In this document: piece by piece, positions 50,586 through 59,678 of the stretch | How positions within the stretch are numbered: position 1 is the stretch's first letter | How the letters are laid out: every line of letters begins with the position of its first letter | Assembly: GCA_025456205.1 (NCBI GenBank) | Contig: JALOLA010000001.1 | Span: 1 to 64,000, forward strand | Length of the DNA stretch: 64,000 nt | Direction of reading: 5' to 3' | DNA from: Acidobacteriota bacterium | GTDB taxonomy: Bacteria > Acidobacteriota > Aminicenantia > UBA2199 | Translations under genes and position numbers: made by a program | Notes under the pieces: model-generated | What the model was told of the DNA's origin: nothing | The model's database searches: none | Seen by the model: only the letters and a program-made list of their open reading frames with translations

Positions 50586-50613
50586 GGGGGCGCCCGGCGG
50601 CGCCCCCTTTTTT
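50586..50613 (+). terminator. Strong Rho-independent terminator after gdh
   Basis: GGGGGCGCC-cggc-GGCGCCCCC followed by TTTTTT. Confidence 0.9.
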
Positions 50614-50633
50614 ATTTGCGAACAGGGGGGACG

Positions 50634-53600
50634 ATGGACAAGCCGCAAAATTCTATCGACAAGCTGCTGCACGACATGCGCGAGAGGGCCAAGGAGCTCA
50701 ACTGCCTCTACCAGGTCGAGGAGCTGCTGACCCGGACCAATCAGCCCCTCTCCGAGATCTTCACCCAGATGATCCAGGTCATACCCAGCGGCTACCAATT
50801 CCCCGATATTTGCCAAGTGCGTATCGAATACGACAACCAAACGTATGTCAGCCCCGACTTCATCGATTCCTCCCGCTCCCAGAGCGCCGATATCAGGGTC
50901 GAGGACAAGGTCGTCGGCCGCATTGAAGTCTCCTACACCAACGACGTTCCCCAGACCGAGAACAGCTACTTCCTCAAGGACGAGCACAAGCTGCTGCAAA
51001 CCGTGGCCGAGCGCATCGGCCGCACCATCCTGCACCTGAAGCTGGAGCAGGTATCGCGGGAATGGCAGACCGCCCAGAAGGATCTCAGCGACAAGAACAA
51101 GAAGGAATGGATGGTGATCGTCGATTTGCTGCGGCGCACTGACCAGAACCTCTACATCCACCTCAGCCGCAAGATGATCTACCATCTCTTCTGGAACGGC
51201 GTCATGGAGGCCCAGGCGCTGCTCAAGTCGCTGAGCAAGGACCCGGGCGCGGCCCAGACCGAGCTCAGCGACGACATGAACCGTCCCAGCCAGAAAAAGT
51301 CGCAGCTGGAGCTGCTGGAGCTCAGCGACAAGACCTTCCGCATCGCGGCCCGCTACCTCACCGACAAGGAGATCCTGGGCTGTATTCAGAAATGGATCCA
51401 GGAGGACAAGGCCAGCTTCCTGAGCAAGGCCATCAACAACATCGACATGCCGCTGGTCGACATCATCAACGCCATCACCCACTACCACTACATTTCCGGC
51501 GGCAACTACGAGCTGTCGCCGCCGATGGAAAAGGGCCTGCGCGTCTCGCTGATCCGCCGCTTCTTTTCCGACCAGCTGGAGTTCATCAACATCGCCAAGA
51601 ACCACATCGAGGTGCGCCACTTCTACGACCTGGTGCAGCGCATCATCTATCCCGCCAACGGCTATGGCCGGCTGGGCCGACCTGCGTTTCCCCAAGACCT
51701 GGTACATCACCACCGACGCCATCATGAGCTTCCTCAGCTACAACAACCTGGAGGAGGTGAACGAGCAGAAATACAAGGAGATCGACCAGATCCGTTTGGA
51801 ATACCAGAACGTAATCCAGCTGCTGAAGAACTCCCACTTTCCCATCGAGATCATCAAGGGGCTGTCCATGGCCCTCGACGACCTGGGCGACAAGCCGCTG
51901 ATCGTGCGCAGCTCGAGCCTCCTCGAGGACCGCATGGGCACGGCGTTCTCCGGGAAATACAAGAGCCTGTTCCTGGCCAACCAGGGGACGAAGCAGGAAA
52001 AGCTGGACGCGCTGACCGACGCCATCGCCGAGGTCTATGGCTCCATCTTCGGCCCCGATCCCATCGAGTACCGCGCCGAGCGCGGGCTGCTCGACTTCCA
52101 CGAGGAGATGGGCATCATGATCCAGGAAGTGGTCGGCCAGCAGGTGGGCGATTATTATTTCCCGGCCTTCGCCGGCGTCGCTTTCAGCAACAATGAGTTC
52201 CGCTGGTCGTCGCGCATCAAGCGCGAGGACGGCCTGGCGCGCATCGTCCCCGGCCTGGGCACGCGCGCCGTCGACCGCGTCAGCGACGACTACCCGATCC
52301 TCATCTCGCCCGGGGTGCCCAACCTGCGCGTCAACGTCACCGCCGAGGAGACGATGCGCTATTCCCCAAAGCGCATCGACGTCATCAACCTGAAGACCTG
52401 CACCTTCGAGACCAAGGAGATCCCCGTTCTTCTGGCGGAGTGCGGCGAGGAATACCCCGCGATCGAGAAGATCGTGTCCATGTACGAGGACGACCACATC
52501 TATGCCCCCTCGGCGCTGAACATCGACTTTTCCAAGCGCAACCTGTTCGTCACCTTCGAGGGGCTGATCGCGCGCACGCCCTTCGTCAAGCAGCTGCAGA
52601 CGATCCTCAAGACCCTGCAGGAGAAGATGAACACCCCCGTGGACATCGAGTTCGCCCACAACGGCAAGAACCTCTACTTGCTGCAGTGCCGGCCACAGAG
52701 CTCGACCGCCGGCAACGTGGCCAGCCCCATCCCCAAGGACATCGCCGAAGAGCGTATCGTTTTCTCCGCCAACCGCTACATATCCAACGGCAAGCTGCCC
52801 GACATCACGCACATCGTCTACGTCGATCCGGAGAAGTACAGCCAGCTGGAGCGCAGCGAGGACATGCTCGAGATCGGGCGCGTGGTCGGCAAGCTGAACA
52901 GCCTTCTGCCCAAGCGCCAGTTCGTGCTGATGGGGCCGGGCCGCTGGGGCAGTCGCGGCGACATCAAACTGGGCGTTCCGGTCACCTATTCCGATTTCAA
53001 CAACACCGCCGTCCTCATCGAGATCGCCCGCAAGAAGGGCAACTATGTCCCGGAGCTTTCCTTCGGCACGCACTTCTTCCAGGACCTGGTCGAGGCCTCG
53101 ATCCGCTACCTGCCGCTCTATCCCGACGACCCCGGCATCGAGTTCAACGAGAAGTTCCTGCTGGGATCGAAGAACTACCTGGCCGATATCCTGCCGGAAT
53201 CAGCGGCCCTGGCCGACACCGTCCATGTGATCGACGTCCCGCACGCCACCAACGGCAAGGTCCTGCGCGTGGCGATGAACGCCGACCTGGGCGAAGCACT
53301 CGGCTATATCGCCACGCCGGTTTCGCCCGCCGCCAATACCGAGGAGAAGAACGAGCCCGCCGAGACTCCCAGCGAGGACCACTGGCACTGGCGGCTGCGC
53401 ATGGCGGAGCGCATCGCCAGCCAGCTCGACGGCCGGCGCTTCGGGGTCAAGGCCGTGTACGTGTTCGGCTCCACCAAGAACGCCACCGCCGGCCCGGGCA
53501 GCGACATCGATCTGCTGATCCACTTCCAGGGCAGCGAGGCGCAGAAGCAGCAGTTGGTCCTGTGGCTGGAGGGCTGGAGCCTATGCCTGGCCGAGATCAA

Positions 53601-53745
53601 CTTCTCGCGCACCGGCTACCAGGCCAGCGGCCTGATCGACTACCACCTGCTCACCGACGCGGACATTGAGAATAAAACCAGCTACGCGGTCAAGATCGGC
53701 GCCGTCACCGACGCCGCCCGGCCGCTGCCCCTGAAGAATAGCTAG
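50634..53745 (+). CDS. GAF-like sensor / PPDK_N (PEP-synthase ATP-grasp)-like / GPGRWGS-HFFQ domain / nucleotidyltransferase fusion, interrupted by an apparent frameshift near 51655-51690
   Basis: Frame 1 from ATG 50634 ([22 protein letters not shown]), continuing in the next frame ([81 protein letters not shown]) to 53745. Confidence 0.85.
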
Positions 53746-53755
53746 CCGCGCCCCT

Positions 53756-54595
53756 TCACAGCAGGCGCCGGGTCGCCCGGCCAGGATTTTGCGGGTCGAA
53801 GCCGATCACGGCCAGCTCCGGGCCGTCGTGCGCCGCAGAAAAGCAAAACGTCTTGCCGATCCTTTCCTGCCACGACCCGGTCAGGCGGGTGGACTCATGC
53901 ACATGCCCGTGCAGGGTGATGAGCGGCTGCCGATCCTCGATGAAGCGCCGGATGGCGATGCTGCCCACGTGCACGTCCATGGGGGCGCCATCCACCTGCC
54001 GGCCGTCAAGGGCCGCCCGGTCCAGTCGGGTCTGGTAGGGCGGGGAATGAAAAAGAAAGATCGCCCCCTGCAGCGGGTCGGCGCCGGCCAGCGCCTCCAG
54101 GTCTTCCTGGATGGTCGGAAATCCCTTCTCCTCCCCGGCGACTTCGCTGCTGAAGCGGCCGTCCTCGGGGGCGACGCAGCCCGGATCGACGAAGCGGGAC
54201 ACGTCGTAGCGCTCCCAATCCTTGAGCAGGAACGGGGTGGGGGGCACGCAGGCGTAGCCATAGACCGCGTAGGGCCCCCAGGCCACCCTGCGATTATGAA
54301 CATACTGCCACAATCCCTCTTTTTCATGGCGGATCAGAACCGCTTCCTCGCGGCGCGGATCATCGTTGCCCAGGATCAGGAAAACCCGCGGGTATTCACC
54401 GCCCATTTCCCGGCGCAGCCGGCTCAGCGCGGGCAGCAGGAACCCGGCGCTGAAGTCCGGGGCGCCAGCGGGCAGCAGGTCGCCGCCCAGGAATACCGCT
54501 TGCGGCCGCTCGGCGCGCAGCAGCGAAAAAAGCGTTTGATAGCGGCTTTCGCGGCCATGCAGGTCGCTGGCGAACAGGAACGGTCCGTCAGCCAT
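53756..54595 (-). CDS. Calcineurin-like metallophosphoesterase
   Basis: FASDLHGRESRY, FLGGDLLP, LILGNDD, FLFHSPPY, LHGHVHES motifs. Confidence 0.9.
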   Translation of the reverse strand: MADGPFLFASDLHGRESRYQTLFSLLRAERPQAVFLGGDLLPAGAPDFSAGFLLPALSRLRREMGGEYPRVFLILGNDDPRREEAVLIRHEKEGLWQYVHNRRVAWGPYAVYGYACVPPTPFLLKDWERYDVSRFVDPGCVAPEDGRFSSEVAGEEKGFPTIQEDLEALAGADPLQGAIFLFHSPPYQTRLDRAALDGRQVDGAPMDVHVGSIAIRRFIEDRQPLITLHGHVHESTRLTGSWQERIGKTFCFSAAHDGPELAVIGFDPQNPGRATRRLL

Positions 54596-57590
54596 TCCTT
54601 GCGCCGCCGGCCGCGTCCCCGGGCTTCAAAATGACCCCCTGGCTCTTGCGCCCGTCGATCATCACCGTCAGCGGCTCCGCCAGCCGGACATGCCGCAGAT
54701 GCTCGGTCTCGGCAACGGCGGGCAGGGACTCCAGCCAGGGCCAGTCGATGAAGCCATGGGCGCGATCCAGGGGGACCGTGAAATAGCCGATGCGCAGCGA
54801 GGTCATGTTCTGGAAGAAATGCGACCCTTGAGAGGGGTCGACGTTCATGTTGGGCTGGCAGGCCTCGATCACGACCTTGACGCCGCTGATCTGGCTCCAC
54901 TTGACCGGGATGCCCAGCCAGGGATCGGTGCTGCCCCAGCGCCCGGGGCCGATAAGCACATAGGGCAGGTCCGCGGCGCGCAGCTGCGCGTTGAGTTGGT
55001 CGACTTCGCCGGCGATCTGCGGGCTGCGGCCGGCGTCGAAGGCGGCCGGCTTGACGAAAACGATATCGCGCAGGACCTGGTTGACGCCGTTGCCCAGGAC
55101 CCGGTCGCTGAAGCAGAAGGCCGCCGCGCGCAGGCTCTCGTCCAGCTCCACCTTGACCAGCTCGTCCTGCACCACCAGCGGGCGGACCTGCAGCAGGCTG
55201 AAGCGGGCAGGGAAGACGTCCTGGCTGTCGAGGGCCACCGCGAACTCGGCCTCAACGGCGCAGTTCATCGCCTCGCTGCTCAGCTGCAGCAGGTCGCCGA
55301 CAATGCCCGCCAGCGGGAACACCCCGTTCTTCAGGATGTGAGCGAAATTGACGATGCGCGGCCCGGGGAAGCTGACGCCGTCATAGACGGCATCGTTCTC
55401 CCGCGAATAGGTGGAGGCCAGGTATTCCAGCACTCCGTCCTTCTCCGCCTTTTCCAGCCCGTACTTGACCAGGTACTGGTCCTCCTCCAGGAAGGCGATC
55501 GAGTCCTGGCGGCGCATGGCGATGGCATAAAAATCGCGCTGCGAGAACTGGAACATCTCCTTGATCGAGGTGAACTGCGGCAGGATGCCGGCGAAGGCCG
55601 GGGTGAAGCGCAACGATACCCCGCCGTCAACGATGGTCTTGCCCAGGCCCAGGGCGACGTTGACCACCCCGTCCTCGGGCCTGGCCTGGCCGACGGGATA
55701 ATAGTTATAGGAGCGGGCCACTCCGGAAAAATCGGGATAAAAGCACTCGGCGTGGGCCTGGCCCACCACCGGCTGGATGACGACGGCCATCTTTTCGTCC
55801 TCGACGCGGTGCGGCGTGCTGCCGATATAGGACTTGGCCTGGCGGAAGAAGGTCGAGGCATAGACGAACTTGATGGCGTTGACCAGGTTGAGGAAGCGGA
55901 TGTCGTCGCTGACCTGGTCGTTGGGCAGCATCTTGGTGGCATAGATGCCGGCGAACGGCTGGTACAGGGAATCCTCCAGCAGGCTCGAGGAGCGCACCGC
56001 CAGCGGGACCCTGACGTTGCGGATGAAGTCGCGCAGGTCGCCGACGAACCTGCCCGGCAGGCTGGCCTTGATGAACAGGTTGGCCATGTGGCTGTCGGAA
56101 TGATCCATGACGGCCTGTGGCAGCAGGTCGTTCTCGCGCATGAAGTCGTCAAAGACGTCGGTGCCCAACACCAGGGTGCGGGGAATGGATACCGTCACGC
56201 CCGGGTATTTCGCGGGATCGAAGTGGCGGGCCAGGATGCGGTCCATGAAGGCCAGGCCGCGGGCCTTGCCGCCGATGGAGCCGCTGCCGATGATGCTGAA
56301 CTGGGAGTATTCCTCATGAAAGAACCGCGAGTAGGGGACAATGGAGCCGCGCCGGCTGGCGGTCCGGGAGTCCATGATCAATTTTTTCAAAAGCGGGCCC
56401 GGCTCGGTGCCCGGCGATGCCGCGCCGGCGAAGGCCTGCTGCACGGAATCGGCCAGGGCGAACTCGGTGCGGGCGCGCAGCCAGCGGTCCAGGTCGCAAT
56501 TGGCCAGGGCCTCCTGCAGCGCGGCAACGGGCAGGTCCGCGGCTTCACCGAGCAGCTGGCTGAGGTTGGCGACGCGCGTCCCGCCCTCCGTTCCAGGCAG
56601 CAGCAGGTCGCCGAAGCCGAAATGGCTGGAGAGGAACAGCTTCAGGTCGCGCAGCAGGGTCGGCGAATTCTTCGACAGGAAGGGAATGCCGGCGCTCGCG
56701 GCCATTTCCTCCGCCCCGGCGTCGCTCGATTGCAGCAGGATGGGCAGGTGGGGCCGGCGCTCCCGCACCATCTCCACGAAGCGGATCCCCGCCAGCGCAT
56801 CGACGATCCCGCCGCGCGGAAAGCTGGCGTCGGTGATGATGCCCAGCAGCTCCCCCTGGAACTGGGCGAAGATCGCCTCGGCTTCCTCGTGGCTCGTGGC
56901 CAGGTGGACGCGCGGCCGGGCGTTGCGGCGCAGGAGCCGCTGCGAGTAGGTGAGATCCTCTTTCAGCAGTCCCTCGGTCAACTCGCGCAGCACGGAGAAG
57001 ATCAGCGGCAGATAGGAGGAATAGAAGTCGATGGAGTCCTCGATCAGCAGGATGTTCTGTACGCCGACCAACTGCGTGTCGCTGGCGGCGTTCTTGCGGT
57101 CCTCGATGAACTGGATGATCCCCAGCAGAACGTGGCCGTCGCCCTGCCAGACGAAGATGCGCTCCAGGGCGCTGCCGTCGTCCATCTGCAGCAGGCGCTG
57201 CAGTTCCGGTGTGTTGTAGGCCAGCCCGACCACCGGCAGGCCGGGGTCGATCGCTTTCACCTGGCGGCCGAAGGTAAAGGGATCCATGTCGCCGAGACGC
57301 ATGACCGCCACCACCAGGTCGAACTTCTCCTCGCGCAGGCGCTGCAGGGCCTGCTCGCCGCCGCTGACGCGGACAAAACTGGGGACATAGCCCACGTGCC
57401 ACAACTGGTAGGTCTGCAGCAGCAGGTCCTGCAGGCGCCCGTCCTCCTCCAGCATGAAATAGTCATAGAGGCTGGCCACCAGCAGGAATTTCTTGACCTT
57501 GTAGGGCATCAGGCGGCCGATCTTGTCCAGGGAGGGGCCGGCGGCGATGGACAGGCCGTCACGGGCGACCGGCGGCTCAATTGTCGCCAT
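54588..57590 (-). CDS. Two receiver-like domains fused to a PPDK_N (PEP-synthase)-like module and a GPGRWGS-HFFQ C-terminal domain
   Basis: [107 protein letters not shown]. Confidence 0.85.
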   Translation of the reverse strand: MATIEPPVARDGLSIAAGPSLDKIGRLMPYKVKKFLLVASLYDYFMLEEDGRLQDLLLQTYQLWHVGYVPSFVRVSGGEQALQRLREEKFDLVVAVMRLGDMDPFTFGRQVKAIDPGLPVVGLAYNTPELQRLLQMDDGSALERIFVWQGDGHVLLGIIQFIEDRKNAASDTQLVGVQNILLIEDSIDFYSSYLPLIFSVLRELTEGLLKEDLTYSQRLLRRNARPRVHLATSHEEAEAIFAQFQGELLGIITDASFPRGGIVDALAGIRFVEMVRERRPHLPILLQSSDAGAEEMAASAGIPFLSKNSPTLLRDLKLFLSSHFGFGDLLLPGTEGGTRVANLSQLLGEAADLPVAALQEALANCDLDRWLRARTEFALADSVQQAFAGAASPGTEPGPLLKKLIMDSRTASRRGSIVPYSRFFHEEYSQFSIIGSGSIGGKARGLAFMDRILARHFDPAKYPGVTVSIPRTLVLGTDVFDDFMRENDLLPQAVMDHSDSHMANLFIKASLPGRFVGDLRDFIRNVRVPLAVRSSSLLEDSLYQPFAGIYATKMLPNDQVSDDIRFLNLVNAIKFVYASTFFRQAKSYIGSTPHRVEDEKMAVVIQPVVGQAHAECFYPDFSGVARSYNYYPVGQARPEDGVVNVALGLGKTIVDGGVSLRFTPAFAGILPQFTSIKEMFQFSQRDFYAIAMRRQDSIAFLEEDQYLVKYGLEKAEKDGVLEYLASTYSRENDAVYDGVSFPGPRIVNFAHILKNGVFPLAGIVGDLLQLSSEAMNCAVEAEFAVALDSQDVFPARFSLLQVRPLVVQDELVKVELDESLRAAAFCFSDRVLGNGVNQVLRDIVFVKPAAFDAGRSPQIAGEVDQLNAQLRAADLPYVLIGPGRWGSTDPWLGIPVKWSQISGVKVVIEACQPNMNVDPSQGSHFFQNMTSLRIGYFTVPLDRAHGFIDWPWLESLPAVAETEHLRHVRLAEPLTVMIDGRKSQGVILKPGDAAGGARNG

Positions 57591-58791
57591 ACTTTTCCTT
57601 GATCGCCCGGATCACGTCGTAGATCGAGAGGAACACGTCGACCAGGTCGGGATCGAACTGCCTGCCCCGCTGCCCGCGGATATAGTCCAGCACCTTCTCC
57701 TCGGCCCAGCACTCCTTGTAGGCCCGCTGCGAGGAGAGGGCGTCGTAGACGTCGGAAAGGGCGACGATCCTGGCGAACAGGGGGATCTCTTCTCCCTTCT
57801 TTCCCGGCCCGGGCTGCCAGTCGTCGGCGCTCACGTCGTCGACCTTTCCCGGGTAGCCGCTGCCGTCCCATTTCTCGTGGTGGTTGAGGGCGATCTCGGC
57901 GGCCATGTCGTCCCAGTCCGAGGTGGAGTTCCTGAACAGGCGAGCGCCCAGGATCACGTGCTTCTGCATCTGCATGAATTCGCCGGGGTCGAGGGGCCCG
58001 CGTTTTTTCAGCAGCGTGTCCGAGATCGCCACCTTGCCGACGTCGTGCAGCATGGCGGCGATGCGCAGGATGTCCCGGACGTTCTTGATCTCGCCCTCGG
58101 GAACGCCGTGGTTGGCCGCCCAGCGGGAATAGATCTCGATCGAATAGGCCCCGACGCGGTTGACGTGGGCCCCCGTCTCTTCGGGGTCGCGCAGCTCGGC
58201 GATGCCGATCATGCGCAGGATGATCTCGCGCGTCATCTTCGCCTTTTCGATGCTGCCGGCCGCGTGGTTGGCGAAATAGGCCACCACCAGCTCGTCGTCG
58301 CCGCGGAAGGGGACCGTCTGCCCGTTCTCGTCCAAAGCGTTGATGATCTGCATGACCCCGATCAGCCGGTTCTGGCTGGCCATCAGGGGAACGGTCAGCA
58401 CCGAGCGCGTCCGGTAGGCGGCGGTCTCGTCGAACGAGCGGTTGAAGCCGTAGGGCACGGCGTCGCCCAGGCTGTAGGCGTCGGCGATGATCAGCGGCTT
58501 GCGGGTCATGGCCACGTATCCGGCCATGGACTTGTCATTGACGGCGATCTCATGGTTCTGGTACAGGAACTTCACCCCGCTTTCCTTGCGCATCAGGGTG
58601 TCGTTCTGCACGTAATTGATGCGCAGCTTTCGGTTTTCCAACAGGTAGATGGAGCCGGCGTCGGCCCGGGAAAAACGCCGCGCCTCGAGCAGGACCCGGT
58701 CCAGAAGGGAATCGATGTCCTTGATGCGGTTGAGATCCTCGGTGATCTTCAGTATCGCCGCAACCCTGTTTTTTGTTAAGCCGCTGACCAT
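57577..58791 (-). CDS. GAF + HD-GYP domain phosphodiesterase-like protein
   Basis: GAF N-term; AAMLHDVGKVAISDTLLKKRGPLDPGEF..HVILGA..ALNHHEKWDGSGYPG..IPLFARIVALSDVYDALSSQRAYK. Confidence 0.93.
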   Translation of the reverse strand: MVSGLTKNRVAAILKITEDLNRIKDIDSLLDRVLLEARRFSRADAGSIYLLENRKLRINYVQNDTLMRKESGVKFLYQNHEIAVNDKSMAGYVAMTRKPLIIADAYSLGDAVPYGFNRSFDETAAYRTRSVLTVPLMASQNRLIGVMQIINALDENGQTVPFRGDDELVVAYFANHAAGSIEKAKMTREIILRMIGIAELRDPEETGAHVNRVGAYSIEIYSRWAANHGVPEGEIKNVRDILRIAAMLHDVGKVAISDTLLKKRGPLDPGEFMQMQKHVILGARLFRNSTSDWDDMAAEIALNHHEKWDGSGYPGKVDDVSADDWQPGPGKKGEEIPLFARIVALSDVYDALSSQRAYKECWAEEKVLDYIRGQRGRQFDPDLVDVFLSIYDVIRAIKEKYGDN

Positions 58792-58901
58792 GATGCTTTC
58801 GCCGCCATTATACGATTCCGCCCAGGCAGCGTCAACAGCGCCGGGCATCGCAAAACCGCACCCCCCTGTCCCGGGAGCGTTGTTTGCGTTACAATGCGGC
58901 C

Positions 58902-59678
58902 ATGGGCCACGCCGGTTACATTGATTTTCACTGCCACCTGGACGATCCCTGCTTCGACGGGGAGCGCTGGCGCATCATCGACCAATGTTTCTCCTCGGGG
59001 TTCAGCAGCCTGGTCACCGTGGCCGACGCCTATGACGAAAATTCGCTGGCGCGCACGGCGGAGATCCTCGATTACCACGGCGCCATGGCCGCCGTTGCCG
59101 GGGCCCATCCCCACGGGGCGGACGGCTACGGCCCGGCGGTCGAGAAACAGCTGCTCGCCTTCCTCGACCGCCGTCCTGTCCTGGCGCTGGGCGAGGTCGG
59201 GCTGGATTTCCATTACGACCTGGCGAAACGCGAAAACCAGGAGGCCGCGTTCCGGCGCCAGGTCGCCATCGCGCGCGAGCGCGCCCTGCCCCTGGTCATC
59301 CATTCACGGCAAGCGGAAGCGCGGGTGCTGGAGATCCTGAACCTGGAGCGTTTCGCCGCACCGGTCGTGTTCCACTGCTACACCGGGGACGCGGCCGACG
59401 CGGCCGAGATCTGCGCCCGGGGATATTTCCTCTCGTTCTCCGGCATCATCACCTTCAAGAAAGCGGAAGCGCTGCGTGCCATCGTCGCGGCAACGCCGCT
59501 CGACCGGCTGCTCAGCGAGACTGATTCCCCCTACCTGGCGCCGGAGCCCGAGCGGGGCAGGACCAATACGCCTCTCGCCGTCATGCGGGTGGCGCAAAAG
59601 ATCGCAGAGATCAAGAATACCGATATATCTGTTTTATTGACAGGGATCGCCGGCAACTTCCAGCGCTTGCGCCCCTGA
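58902..59678 (+). CDS. tatD: TatD family deoxyribonuclease
   Basis: YIDFHCHLDDPCF..GAHPHGAD..LALGEVGLDFHYD..LPLVIHSRQAEARVLEIL..FHCYTGD..LLSETDSPYLAPEPERGRTNTP. Confidence 0.93.
   Translation: MGHAGYIDFHCHLDDPCFDGERWRIIDQCFSSGFSSLVTVADAYDENSLARTAEILDYHGAMAAVAGAHPHGADGYGPAVEKQLLAFLDRRPVLALGEVGLDFHYDLAKRENQEAAFRRQVAIARERALPLVIHSRQAEARVLEILNLERFAAPVVFHCYTGDAADAAEICARGYFLSFSGIITFKKAEALRAIVAATPLDRLLSETDSPYLAPEPERGRTNTPLAVMRVAQKIAEIKNTDISVLLTGIAGNFQRLRP

Noticed and set aside
54690-57602. 970-aa plus-strand ORF
   Set aside because: Exactly antisense to the REC-PPDK_N gene; D/Q/G/H/V-rich composition with no domain motifs. Long antisense ORFs are a codon-bias artefact in this GC-rich genome.
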